Below the pieces are notes generated by a model. The model worked only from the letters and a program-made list of their open reading frames with translations. It searched no databases and was not told the DNA's origin. A stretch of 64,000 bases of DNA from Cohnella fermenti (GTDB lineage: Bacteria; Bacillota; Bacilli; Paenibacillales; Paenibacillaceae): the NCBI RefSeq assembly GCF_004801405.1, contig NZ_SSOB01000007.1, positions 169,125 to 233,124 on the forward strand, given 5' to 3'. Of this stretch, positions 8,865 to 17,566 are shown piece after piece. Positions within the stretch are counted from its first letter, which is position 1; every line of letters starts with the position of its first letter. The translations under genes were made by a program, and so were the position numbers.

Positions 8865-11800
8865 TTACCAGTTGTTGCCCGAGACTCGGACGACGCTGAA
8901 GTTCGGACTCTTGCTCTCGCCGTAGATCGCGGCGACGCCGGCGTTGTTCACCTTGACGTTGGTGAAGCTGGCCGAGCCGACGACCGGACCTTGGCCGTCC
9001 TCCGCCTTCGCCACCAGCTTGATGCCGTAGCGGGTCGGGCTGTTGATCGTGATGTTCTCGAGCCGGACGTTCTGCATGGCCAGGTTCTCCGGCGACTTCG
9101 TCTGGAACATCAGCCCGAAGTAGACCGGGTTGTTGATGTCGACGTTCTTCACGAGAATGTTCTTGAAGTCGCGATCGCCGCCGTAGAACCAGATTGCGCC
9201 GAAGTTCTGGTAGTCGTTGATCTTGTCGTCGGCGCCGACGCTGGTCCAGAAGTCGCCGCCGGTGCGGTCGAGCGTGATGCCGTCGAAGACGGTGTCCAGC
9301 GTGCCGAAGCCGAGCGTGTTGTAGCCGAAGCTGTAGCTGCTGATCGTCAGGCCCGGATACGTGAGCGTATCGGCTCCGTACAGGTTCTGGAACAGGTTGT
9401 CTTGGCCGCCGTACGCGGCGAAGGCGGCGGCGCGCCGGACGTTGACGGCGGTCAGGTTCGTGTACTTGTTGCCGACGTTATACGAGCCTCCGGAGTCGAC
9501 CGCGCTGAACAGGGCGAACGAGTCGTCGCCGGTTCCGCGGGCGTAGTTGTTGTCGATGACGTTGTAGGAGGAGCCGTTCGTCATGTTGATGCCGTCCGCG
9601 AACGTGTTCTTGATTCGGTTGTTCTTGAACGTGTTGTACGAGGAATTCACGCCCCAGTACAGGCAGACGAAGTGCTCCGCCCAGACGTTCTCGATCGTGA
9701 CGTTCTGCATGCCGTTGCCGTCGATGAACTTGCCGGGACCGTCGACGCGGTAGATGTAGTTGCCCCAGGCGGACAGGTCCTTGATCGTAGAGCCGTTGGC
9801 CGTGGAGCCGATGTTGAAGCCGACGTCGGTGTTCGTCTGGCTCTGCGGCGCGATCAGCTTCGTGTGCCACGGTCCGGCGCCGATGATCTCCGTCGCCCGT
9901 CCGTACAGATAGATCTTGGACGAGATCGTCCATTCGCCGGCCGGGATAAAGATGCCCTTCTTGGTCGTATCCTGGCGGAATTCGTTCAGCGCCTGCTCGA
10001 TCGACTTGCTGCCCGACACCTCGACGTACTTGCTCGGGTCCGGATTCGAAGCGGCCGGCGCGACGTTCTCCGTCTCGATCATGTCGACGTAGATCCAGGA
10101 CACGTCTCCGGCGTCCTTCTGGATCTTGATCTTGGTGCCGGCCGGGTATACCTGGTTCAGCAGAAGCTGCGCGTCCTCGTACAGCCAGTAAGCCTTCGAG
10201 CCGGAGTTGTTGTAGCCGAGCTCTCCGAGCGTGGTCGGCGTGGCGTAGAGATACGAGAACTTGGAGCTGACCGAGAAGTTGCCGACATCCGTTCCGTCCG
10301 CGTACACGCTGATCGTGCCGGTCGTGTTCTCCGCGACCGCGTTGCGCAGGACGAACGCATTGGCCGGCGAGGTCAGCGTGAACTCGACGTATTCGCCGCC
10401 GGCGTCGAGCAGGACGGCCGAGCGGCCGGAAGCTTCGCCCGCGAAGTCGCCCGGCGTGAAGTTCGGGGCGAGCCGTGTGCCGTTCGTGCTATTGGAGGTC
10501 GACTCGGCCTCCAGCACGGTGAACGGCATGTTGGCTCCGCGGCCGGAGTACAGGCTGGCCGTGGAGGTGTTGTTCGCCTGCTTGATGGCGACTTCGTTCG
10601 CATCGCTGGCGACCGTCGCCGTTACCGTGTAGCTGCCGTTGACCGCCGTCCACGTGCCCAGAACGACGTTCGCCGAGGCGCCCGCCGCCAGGGAGCCGGA
10701 GTACGAGCCGCTGAGCGTCTGGATCGTCGCTCCCGCCGCGTTCTTGAGCGTCAGCGAGAGGGCGTGGGAGCCTGCGGCGGAGGCGATATTGCCTTGGTTC
10801 TTCAGGTTCACGGTGAAGGTGACCGTATTGCCCGCGCTCGGGTTGCTCGGCGACCAGGACGCGGTCGCGATCAGATCCGAGCTCTGCACCTGCCCGACGA
10901 TAAGCGCGGACGACGAGGTGAAGCTGTTGTTCGAATCGTCGGTCTCGATGACGGCATTGCTCTCGTCGACCTTGGCGGTGACGGAGTAGGAGCCTGCATC
11001 CTTCGCTCCGATGTTCGCGGAGACCGTCGTCGACGCTCCTGCGGCGAGCGCCGCTACGGAGGCGGTGCCGACCAGGGAGCTGCCGAGATAGAAGTTCACG
11101 CTTGTCGCGGCGGAGGCGACGGAGCCGGCGTTCTGGACGACGGCGCTAAGCGTGACGGCGTCGGTCTCGATCGGGGAGGTCGGCGACCAGGAGAGCCCCG
11201 TCACCTTCAGATCCGGGTTCGGAGCCATCGTGCCGATAATCTGGAATTCGGCGGCTTGCCCGCCCGGCGCGCCGGAATTGGCGGTGAAGCGGAGCTGCAC
11301 GCTGCTCGCCGTCGCCCCCACCGGAATCGTCACGGTGTTCTGGCTGCTCGGATTGAACGTGTATGTCGCGGCTCCGACCAGGCTCGAGAACGTCTGGGAA
11401 TTCTGGTCATGCCCGAGCACCTGGATCGTCTGGGTGCGCGTGGCCCATGCGCTGTCGGGATTGAGCTTGACGACGACCGACGTGACGTTGGCGTTCGCGC
11501 CGAGGTCGACGGTCAGCGTGCCGGGATGGCCGCCTGCTTCCCAATACGTGCTCGTATTGTTGTCGTTCGCATTCGCCGCCGCGTAAGTAAACGTAGAAGA
11601 GGAGGCCGAGATCGGCTTGCCGATCGCCAGGTTCGTATCGCCGCTTCCGCCCGAGCCGGTCCGGGTCACGGAATTGCTGGGCGCGGATACGTTCCCGGCG
11701 GCATCCTTGGCGACGACGTAGTAGGTGACGGTCGCAGACGCCGATTGGCTGTCCGAATAGGAGAGCGTCGTTCCGCTCACGCTGGCGCGAAGCTGGCTGT

Positions 11801-12842
11801 TCGCATAGATGTCGTAGCCGGTCACGCCGACGTTGTCGGTCGAAGCGTTCCAGGAGAGCGCAATCGTGCCGGAGCTCGGCAACGTGAAGCTTAAGCCCGT
11901 CGGCGCCGAAGGAGCCTGGTTATCGACGGAGCTTCCCGTCGTGAAGTTCATCCAATTGAGGTTGAAGTCGTAGCCGCTTGCGTAGATGCGCAGCGTCTGA
12001 GTCCCCGCGGCAAGCGCGACGCTCGCCGTCACGGTCTGCCAGCTCTGCCAGCCGCCGGTGTTCGGCACCGTCGTCGTGGCCAGCGTCGTCGTTCCCGACC
12101 GGAGCTGGAGCTGCCCCGTGGCGGCGTTGCTCGCGACGCGGTATTCCACGGTGTACGTGCCCGCGGCCTGCACGTTCACGCTGTAGTCCATCCAGTCTCC
12201 GACGTCGATATAGCCGACGTTAAGACCGCCGCCGGCATCCGTCGTCGTCTCGGTCTGGATGCCGCTCATCGCGCTGTAGCTCTCGGCTTCAAGCTTCCCC
12301 GGAATGGCGGACGGAGCGGCCGCGGAGGTGCCGTACACCTCCAGCTCGGAGAGCTGACCGGCCGGCCAGCCGGTGTTGGCGGTGAAGACGGCGCGCACGT
12401 ACCGGACACTGGCCGCCGCGAAGTCGATCGCGACCGTATTCGCGGAGCTCGGGTCGAACGTATAGCTCGCCGATGCCTTCAGGTCCGCGAAGGATGTGCC
12501 GTTCGCGCTTCCTTGAATCGACAGCGTCTGTGTCCGGCTGCCCCACGCGGAAGGCAGCTTCAGCACGACCTGGTCGATCGCAACGGCGCTGCCCAGGTCG
12601 ACTTGAACCCACTGCGGGAACGCGTTGTTGACGCTCTCCCAGTACGTGCCCGCATTGCCGTCCGTCACGTTGGCGGCTCCATAGACATCGGCGTGGCCGG
12701 ACTCGGAAGTCGCCTTCCCTGCCGCCAGGTTGGCGCCGCCTGCGGCGAACGCCGGTCCGGGAGCTCCAATCGGGGCCAGGAACGTTCCGGCAATCAGCGC
12801 CAGAAGGCATACCCAGGCGGTCCATCGTTTCGTTGTTCTCAC
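8865..12842 (-). CDS. Secreted multidomain GH87-type alpha-1,3-glucanase
   Basis: Protein of 1325 residues. The signal peptide is residues 1-33 (cleavage after AFA). Domains in order: discoidin/F5-8C-like (~36-172), CBM6 (~180-308, KLEAESYSAMSG...WMNF), fibronectin type III (~313-397), second discoidin (~404-540), two CARDB-like modules (~543-765), a conserved beta domain (~772-905) and a right-handed beta-helix catalytic region (~915-1325). The order DS-CBM6-linker-DS-conserved region-catalytic is that of Bacillus circulans/Paenibacillus GH87 mutanases. D1083 in FADGIN and D1106-D1107 in GTGDDSF have the spacing (+23, +24) I recall for the GH87 catalytic Asp triad. It would cut alpha-1,3-glucan of fungal walls or dental-type mutan outside the cell. 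Start is GTG with AGGAG about 10 nt before. Confidence 0.9.
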   Translation of the reverse strand: MRTTKRWTAWVCLLALIAGTFLAPIGAPGPAFAAGGANLAAGKATSESGHADVYGAANVTDGNAGTYWESVNNAFPQWVQVDLGSAVAIDQVVLKLPSAWGSRTQTLSIQGSANGTSFADLKASASYTFDPSSANTVAIDFAAASVRYVRAVFTANTGWPAGQLSELEVYGTSAAAPSAIPGKLEAESYSAMSGIQTETTTDAGGGLNVGYIDVGDWMDYSVNVQAAGTYTVEYRVASNAATGQLQLRSGTTTLATTTVPNTGGWQSWQTVTASVALAAGTQTLRIYASGYDFNLNWMNFTTGSSVDNQAPSAPTGLSFTLPSSGTIALSWNASTDNVGVTGYDIYANSQLRASVSGTTLSYSDSQSASATVTYYVVAKDAAGNVSAPSNSVTRTGSGGSGDTNLAIGKPISASSSTFTYAAANANDNNTSTYWEAGGHPGTLTVDLGANANVTSVVVKLNPDSAWATRTQTIQVLGHDQNSQTFSSLVGAATYTFNPSSQNTVTIPVGATASSVQLRFTANSGAPGGQAAEFQIIGTMAPNPDLKVTGLSWSPTSPIETDAVTLSAVVQNAGSVASAATSVNFYLGSSLVGTASVAALAAGASTTVSANIGAKDAGSYSVTAKVDESNAVIETDDSNNSFTSSSALIVGQVQSSDLIATASWSPSNPSAGNTVTFTVNLKNQGNIASAAGSHALSLTLKNAAGATIQTLSGSYSGSLAAGASANVVLGTWTAVNGSYTVTATVASDANEVAIKQANNTSTASLYSGRGANMPFTVLEAESTSNSTNGTRLAPNFTPGDFAGEASGRSAVLLDAGGEYVEFTLTSPANAFVLRNAVAENTTGTISVYADGTDVGNFSVSSKFSYLYATPTTLGELGYNNSGSKAYWLYEDAQLLLNQVYPAGTKIKIQKDAGDVSWIYVDMIETENVAPAASNPDPSKYVEVSGSKSIEQALNEFRQDTTKKGIFIPAGEWTISSKIYLYGRATEIIGAGPWHTKLIAPQSQTNTDVGFNIGSTANGSTIKDLSAWGNYIYRVDGPGKFIDGNGMQNVTIENVWAEHFVCLYWGVNSSYNTFKNNRIKNTFADGINMTNGSSYNVIDNNYARGTGDDSFALFSAVDSGGSYNVGNKYTNLTAVNVRRAAAFAAYGGQDNLFQNLYGADTLTYPGLTISSYSFGYNTLGFGTLDTVFDGITLDRTGGDFWTSVGADDKINDYQNFGAIWFYGGDRDFKNILVKNVDINNPVYFGLMFQTKSPENLAMQNVRLENITINSPTRYGIKLVAKAEDGQGPVVGSASFTNVKVNNAGVAAIYGESKSPNFSVVRVSGNNW

Positions 12843-13147
12843 GTCATCGTATCTCCTCTCGGTATGGGATTGCTTGTATGGCTGGATTTGCTGCCAGGCT
12901 GGTTGCTCACCCGTTCCTCTCCTGTGCGAATTGTCTGTAGGTCAGCGCTGTCATTCCCTGAGGCATCCCTCCTCGCCGGCGTCCTGAAGAACAATCGCCG
13001 CAAGGAGATCATAGATCAAGACCTCCTGCGGGGCCATGGGCGTTTCTATCCGAATCGTGTGCGGGATTATGGAACGTCCTTCCAATACGGCCTGGCGGGG
13101 TCTCCCGCCTCTGCTATAATGGAGAACGAGAGAGGGGAGCTTCGTCC
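12843..13147. other. Intergenic region between the glucanase and tetR
   Basis: A 305-bp gap between divergent genes. It holds the ribosome binding site of the minus-strand glucanase, a 2-codon frame ATGACGTGA (12847-12839, minus) whose stop overlaps the glucanase GTG start, and the tetR promoter near 13115. No gene is seen. Confidence 0.6.
13094..13120 (+). promoter_or_regulatory. tetR promoter with spacer palindrome
   Basis: A perfect TATAAT at 13115-13120 lies 28 bp before the tetR start. The palindrome GGCGGGgtctCCCGCC (13094-13109) occupies the -35/spacer region and could be an operator. The -35 box itself is poor. Confidence 0.5.
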
Positions 13148-13747
13148 ATGTCGCCAAGAAATATCGAGAGGGACCTCCAGGTGAGGGAGGCCAGAATCAA
13201 CCAAATTCTGAATTCGGCCATCGAGACGATCGCGATCAAGGGAATCGGCTCGGTGAGCATCAACGACATCGCCGCCGCCGCGAACGTCAGCATCGGCAAC
13301 GTCTATCACTACTTCAAGTCGAAGGACGAGATCTTCGCCGAGATTCTGAGAAGAGGACAGACCGACTACGGGCAGCACGTCGCGAGCCTCGCGGGGAGCG
13401 AGGGGAACGCGCGGGAGAAGCTGAGCCTGCTGTGCGAATCGTGGCTGGCCATCGACAACAACTGGGCGTACACGATCCTTATCCATACGGCCCGCCTGTC
13501 GGATGCCTCCTCCGAAGAGACCCGGCGCGCGGTGACGAGCCGGTTCACGAACAACCTCGAGCCGGTGGCCGCGATCATGGAACAGGGGCAGAGGGAAGGG
13601 CTCCTCGTCGGCGGTTCTCCGCTGGAGTTGGCCTACTACTTCGTCAGCCTGATTCAAGGCCTCACCCTGCAGAGAATGCCGGGCAACGAGGTGCCCATCC
13701 GGGCGAGGGCGGAGTCGATTGTCGCTTTATTCACAGTAGACCGATAA
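13148..13747 (+). CDS. TetR-family transcriptional regulator
   Basis: Protein of 199 residues. Residues ~15-65 carry the TetR helix-turn-helix (IKGIGSVSINDIAAAANVSIGNVYHYFKSKDEIF). The C-terminal ~130 residues form the all-helical ligand and dimer domain (EKLSLLCESWLAIDNNWAYTILIH...). GAGAGGGGAG precedes the ATG. It lies between the divergent glucanase gene and the sulfonate-type ABC operon. The large palindrome over the ABC operon start site (13794-13819) is its most plausible target, making it a candidate repressor of sulfur-compound uptake. The ligand is unknown. Confidence 0.92.
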   Translation: MSPRNIERDLQVREARINQILNSAIETIAIKGIGSVSINDIAAAANVSIGNVYHYFKSKDEIFAEILRRGQTDYGQHVASLAGSEGNAREKLSLLCESWLAIDNNWAYTILIHTARLSDASSEETRRAVTSRFTNNLEPVAAIMEQGQREGLLVGGSPLELAYYFVSLIQGLTLQRMPGNEVPIRARAESIVALFTVDR

Positions 13748-13754
13748 GAAATGG

Positions 13755-13784
13755 TTGACATCGACACGGAACCCTTGCTACAAT
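13755..13784 (+). promoter_or_regulatory. Sigma-A promoter of the sulfonate-type ABC operon
   Basis: Perfect TTGACA at 13755-13760 and TACAAT at 13779-13784 with an 18-bp spacer. Transcription should start near 13791, giving a leader of about 160 nt before the ATPase gene. Confidence 0.85.
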
Positions 13785-13793
13785 GTCGTCAAT

Positions 13794-13819
13794 ACAAACC
13801 GAGCAATTATTCGGTTTGT
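13794..13819 (+). promoter_or_regulatory. Palindromic operator at the ABC operon start site
   Basis: Perfect 9-bp inverted repeat ACAAACCGA / TCGGTTTGT with an 8-bp centre, beginning a few bases after the predicted transcription start. Size, symmetry and place fit a TetR-family operator, and a tetR gene ends 47 bp upstream. It could also form a 5-prime mRNA hairpin. Confidence 0.6.
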
Positions 13820-13824
13820 GCGGA

Positions 13825-13897
13825 GCGGACGCCGAGATCGACCGGACAGCCGGAGATCGGGCAGGGCGCCGCGCCGCTTAGCGCAGGGCCTTTTTTT
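13825..13897 (+). promoter_or_regulatory. Candidate attenuator: alternative antiterminator and terminator
   Basis: A GC-rich hairpin (13865-13890, loop cgctta) followed by seven Ts (13891-13897) makes an intrinsic terminator inside the leader. Its left arm (13865-13872) can instead pair with gcggacgcc at 13825-13833 (8 bp, one bulged A), which would prevent the terminator. This mutually exclusive layout is that of a riboswitch or attenuator. No S-box or other known aptamer is recognised between them. Confidence 0.5.
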
Positions 13898-13953
13898 ATT
13901 CAGTTAAAACCAAGTAATCGGGTAAGAAAAATAAAATTTCGGAGGCGGCAGTC

Positions 13954-14721
13954 ATGCTGACGATCGAGCGCTTGAACAAGACGTTCGCCGCCCCTTCCGG
14001 GCCGGTTGTCGCCTTGAGCAACATCCGGCTGCAGGTCGAGCGGGGGCAATTCATCACCTTCATCGGGCCGAGCGGCTGCGGCAAGAGCACTCTGCTCAAG
14101 ATCGTCGCGGGGCTCGATACGGCCTACGAAGGGACGGTCGAGTTGAACGGCAAGGCGATCACGGGACCTAGCATTGAGAAGGGGTTTATTTTCCAAGAGC
14201 CTCGTTTGTTCCCCTGGTTGACTGTCGAGAAGAACATCGCGGCCAACCTGTCGCTGCGCAGCGCGGACGTTCGCCGCCGGGTCGACGAGCTGATCGAGCT
14301 GGTGCGGCTCAAGGGCTTCGAGAAGGCGTACCCGAAGGAGCTGTCCGGAGGGATGGCCCAGCGGGTCGCGATCGCCCGGGCGCTGCTGCGCAAGCCGGAG
14401 ATTCTGCTGCTCGACGAGCCGTTCGGGGCGCTCGACGCCTTCACCCGCTCGCATATGCAGGAGGCGCTGCTGGACATCTGGCAGAACAGCCGGACGACGA
14501 TGCTGTTCGTTACGCACGATCTGGACGAAGCGGTGTTCCTCGGGGAGAAGGTCGTCATTATGAACCCTCGTCCCGGCCACATCCGGAACGTGATCGGCAT
14601 CGATCTGCCGTACCCGCGCAAGCGAACCGGAGCCTCCTTCCAGGAGCTTCGCTCCCGCGTCCTGGGCGAGTTCGAGAAGGTCGAGTCGCCTCCGCAGACG
14701 GATGTCGGAGCCGGCATCTGA
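13954..14721 (+). CDS. ABC transporter ATPase, sulfonate/taurine/nitrate type
   Basis: ATPase of 255 residues like SsuB/TauB. Walker A is GPSGCGKST, the Q loop lies in [14 protein letters not shown] (the RLFPWLTV block marks the nitrate/sulfonate/taurine family), signature LSGGMAQRV, Walker [15 protein letters not shown] and switch His in [18 protein letters not shown] precedes the start. It is the first gene of a five-gene operon with a lipoprotein, two permeases and a monooxygenase, so aliphatic sulfonates or a related sulfur source are the likely cargo. Confidence 0.92.
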   Translation: MLTIERLNKTFAAPSGPVVALSNIRLQVERGQFITFIGPSGCGKSTLLKIVAGLDTAYEGTVELNGKAITGPSIEKGFIFQEPRLFPWLTVEKNIAANLSLRSADVRRRVDELIELVRLKGFEKAYPKELSGGMAQRVAIARALLRKPEILLLDEPFGALDAFTRSHMQEALLDIWQNSRTTMLFVTHDLDEAVFLGEKVVIMNPRPGHIRNVIGIDLPYPRKRTGASFQELRSRVLGEFEKVESPPQTDVGAGI

Positions 14722-14759
14722 TTCACAACAAACCATCGATAGATAAGGGGTACGTACTC

Positions 14760-15833
14760 ATGAGAAAAAGATACGGTCTGATAGCGGCAATACTCGTTCT
14801 GGTGCTGATCGTCGCGGGATGCGGGAATTCGAATAACGGCGGAAGCGGCGCCAAGCCCTCCGAGTCGGCAAGCTCCACGGCGGGCTCCGCGGCAAGCTCC
14901 GGCGCCTCAAGCGAACCGGCGGCGTCCGAGAGCCCTTCCTACGACGGAGTGACGGTTCAGATCGGCGTTCAAGGCAAGGGAGGCCTGTTCGGCAAAGCCC
15001 AGGAGGAGAAGTGGTTCGAGACCGCATTCGGCGAGCTGGGCGCGAAGGTCGAGTGGGTCGAGTTCCAGAGCGGCCCGCCGATGGTCGAGGCGATGGCGTC
15101 GAACCATCTCGACTTCGCGGGCATGGGCAACATGCCTCCGATCTCGGCTCAAGCGGCCGGCGTCGACTTCAAGATCATCTCGCAACTGCTGAGCGGCAAG
15201 AACAATGTAGCGATCATCGTTCCGACGGACAGCGACATTAAGACCGTCGCGGACCTGAAGGGCAAGAAGGTCGCCGTCACCAAGGGCAGCAACGCCTATA
15301 ACTTCCTGTACCGCGTGCTCGACAAGGCCGGCCTGAAGGAATCCGATATCCAGGAGATTCAGCTTCAGCCCGACGAGACGCAGCCTTCCTTCGAGGGCGG
15401 CAAGGTTGACGCCTGGGCTGTGTGGGACCCTTATATCTCCCTGAACACGCTCAGCGGCAAGGCCCGCGTCCTGGCCGACGGCGAGAGCGAAGGCGTGCTG
15501 TCCCCGTCGTTCCAGCTCGTGCGCAGCGGCTTCGCCGAGAAGTATCCGGAGCTGGTTACGCTCTACCTGAAGACGCTGGAGAAGGCCCGTCTCTGGGAGG
15601 CCGACAACCAGGAGGAAGCGTACCAACGATACGCGGACGAGCGGAGCATCCCGCTTGAGCTGGTCAAGGGAATGCAGGAGCGCTCCACGATGATCAACAC
15701 GCCGGTCAGCGATGAGACGATCGCCGAGCAACAGAGCACGGCCGACTTCCAGTTCAGCCTCGGCACGGTCCGCAAGCAGATCAACGTATCCGACGTGTTC
15801 GACAATCAATACATCGAAGAAGCTCTGAAGTAA
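14760..15833 (+). CDS. Sulfonate-type substrate-binding lipoprotein
   Basis: Protein of 357 residues with a lipoprotein signal ending VAGC (Cys21), so it should be anchored to the outer face of the membrane. A Ser/Ala-rich linker (~25-60) is followed by an SsuA/TauA/NMT1-like fold. The block GPPMVEAMASNHLDFAGMGN and the VDAWAVWDPY motif are typical of sulfonate and nitrate binding proteins. It sits 38 bp after the ATPase. The ligand is probably an aliphatic or aromatic sulfonate; taurine or another organosulfur compound is possible. Confidence 0.9.
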   Translation: MRKRYGLIAAILVLVLIVAGCGNSNNGGSGAKPSESASSTAGSAASSGASSEPAASESPSYDGVTVQIGVQGKGGLFGKAQEEKWFETAFGELGAKVEWVEFQSGPPMVEAMASNHLDFAGMGNMPPISAQAAGVDFKIISQLLSGKNNVAIIVPTDSDIKTVADLKGKKVAVTKGSNAYNFLYRVLDKAGLKESDIQEIQLQPDETQPSFEGGKVDAWAVWDPYISLNTLSGKARVLADGESEGVLSPSFQLVRSGFAEKYPELVTLYLKTLEKARLWEADNQEEAYQRYADERSIPLELVKGMQERSTMINTPVSDETIAEQQSTADFQFSLGTVRKQINVSDVFDNQYIEEALK

Positions 15834-15849
15834 AAGCGAGGTGCGGAGT

Positions 15850-16644
15850 ATGCAGACAACGAGGAGCAGGCTGGCGTTCAAGACGGTTCATCTCCTGATC
15901 GGGATGCTCGTGCCGCTGGCGGTATTGATCATCTGGCAGCTCGCGTCCGCGAACGGATGGGTGAACGCGGTGCTCATTCCGCCGCCGAAGGACATCGCCC
16001 TTGAGTTCGGCCGCATGCTCTCCTCGGGCGAGCTTCTGTCGAACCTCCGCATCTCAGCGGGGCGGGCGCTGCTCGGCTTCCTGATCGGCGGCGGGCTGGG
16101 GCTTGCCGCGGGGCTGTGGGTCGGCTTCTCGATCAAGGCCGAGCGGCTGCTGGACCCGTCGTTCCAACTGCTGCGGACGCTGCCGCATCTGGCCGTCGCG
16201 CCGCTGTTCATTCTGTGGTTCGGCTTCGGAGAGACGTCGAAAATCGTGCTTATCGCCAAAGGAGCGTTTTTCCCCTTGTATGTGAATGCCTTCCTCGGCG
16301 TCCGTTCGGTGGATCGCAACCTGTTCGACGTGGCGCGCGTGCTGCAATTCACGAGGTGGCAGACGATCTCGAGGCTGATTCTGCCCGCCGCCCTGCCTTC
16401 GCTCTTCCTCGGCATTCGCCTGTCGATCGCGGTGAGTTGGCTCGGCTTGGTCGTGGCGGAGATGATGGGCTCGAGCTCCGGCATCGGCTACATCATCAAC
16501 GACGCGCGTTCGTTCTCGCTGACATCCGTCATCTTCGTCGGCATTATCGTCTTCGCGGCGGTCGGCAAGCTTACCGATTCGCTTGTGCGGCTGACGGAGA
16601 AGCGGCTGCTGCGCTGGCGCGATTCTATCGGAGGGGAGGGGTGA
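15850..16644 (+). CDS. ABC transporter permease 1, SsuC type
   Basis: Integral membrane protein of 264 residues with about six helices. It carries the SsuC/TauC coupling block (LFDVARVLQFTRWQTISRLILPAALPSLFLGIR). The frame opens at a GTG (15841), but the ATG at 15850 has GAGGTG at good distance and gives the usual N-terminus. It is closely related to the next gene, so the channel may be a heterodimer rather than the usual homodimer. Confidence 0.9.
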   Translation: MQTTRSRLAFKTVHLLIGMLVPLAVLIIWQLASANGWVNAVLIPPPKDIALEFGRMLSSGELLSNLRISAGRALLGFLIGGGLGLAAGLWVGFSIKAERLLDPSFQLLRTLPHLAVAPLFILWFGFGETSKIVLIAKGAFFPLYVNAFLGVRSVDRNLFDVARVLQFTRWQTISRLILPAALPSLFLGIRLSIAVSWLGLVVAEMMGSSSGIGYIINDARSFSLTSVIFVGIIVFAAVGKLTDSLVRLTEKRLLRWRDSIGGEG

Positions 16645-16650
16645 CGCGGC

Positions 16651-17529
16651 ATGAGTGCGAACGACATCGCATGGGAAGGCGCGGCCGATGCCGGGAAGGC
16701 GGCAACGGGCAAGCCGGAGACAGGCAAGCCGTCGCCGGGCATTGCGGCGGCGGGGAAGCAAGGAAGGGCAAGGCTGCCGAAGTGGCTGTACGGCTGGGTG
16801 CTGCCGCTCGCGGTGCTCGCTCTGTGGGAGGCGGCTTCGGCGCTCGGGCTCGTGTCCGACTCCGCGCTTCCGGCGCCTTCGCGAATTGCGCGGGCATTCT
16901 GGCAATTGTGCGCGAGCGGCGACATGGCGGAGCACCTGAAGATGAGCGCACTGCGGGCGGGAGGAGGCTTCCTGCTCGGCGGCGCGACGGGCCTGTTGCT
17001 CGGCGTCTTCACCGGACTCGGCCGCTGGGCGGAGCGAACGCTCGACCCGTCGATCCAGATGCTGCGGACCGTGCCGCTTCTGGCCGTCATTCCGCTGTTT
17101 ATTCTCTGGTTCGGAGTGGGGGAGTTCTCGAAGGTGCTTCTGATCGCTCTCGGCTCTTTTTTCCCCGTGTACTTCCATACGCACCTGGGGGTGAACAGCG
17201 CCGACAAGAAGCTGTACGAGGTCACTCGCATTCTGCAATATTCGAAGCTGAAGCTTATGACGAAGCTGATTCTGCCCGCGGCGCTGCCGAACATTCTGCT
17301 CGGTGTCCGCCTGTCGGTCGGGGCATCGTGGCTGCTGCTGGCGGTGGCCGAGATGATGGGCGCAAGCGCCGGAGTCGGCTACATGATTCAGGATGCGCGG
17401 GTTTACGCACAGACGGATATCGTCTTCGTCGGGATTCTCCTGTTCGCCCTGGTCGGCAAGCTGTCGGATTCGGCCGTCCGGCTGGCGGAGAGGAGATGCC
17501 TCAGGTGGAGCAACACCTACAAGGGGTAA
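16651..17529 (+). CDS. ABC transporter permease 2, SsuC type
   Basis: Protein of 292 residues, paralogous to permease 1 (shared LLRTxPxLAVxPLFILWFGxGE core and EAA-like LYEVTRILQYSKLKLMTKLILPAALPNILLG). It has an extra ~45-residue Gly/Ala/Lys-rich N-terminal tail before the first membrane helix. GGGGAGGGG overlaps the end of permease 1. Tandem permease genes suggest duplication followed by specialisation. Confidence 0.9.
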   Translation: MSANDIAWEGAADAGKAATGKPETGKPSPGIAAAGKQGRARLPKWLYGWVLPLAVLALWEAASALGLVSDSALPAPSRIARAFWQLCASGDMAEHLKMSALRAGGGFLLGGATGLLLGVFTGLGRWAERTLDPSIQMLRTVPLLAVIPLFILWFGVGEFSKVLLIALGSFFPVYFHTHLGVNSADKKLYEVTRILQYSKLKLMTKLILPAALPNILLGVRLSVGASWLLLAVAEMMGASAGVGYMIQDARVYAQTDIVFVGILLFALVGKLSDSAVRLAERRCLRWSNTYKG

Positions 17530-17566
17530 CGAGCGTTTATTATTGGAGGAAAAGAAGGGATCGAGC

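Noticed and set aside
8469..11894. 1141-codon plus-strand open frame across the glucanase gene
   Set aside because: Shadow frame of the minus-strand GH87 gene; low-complexity Arg/Val/Asp product and it begins inside the GGDEF gene.
13791..13897. SAM (S-box) riboswitch before the sulfonate-type operon
   Set aside because: The leader is too short and lacks the S-box conserved blocks; only the terminator and an alternative pairing are visible.
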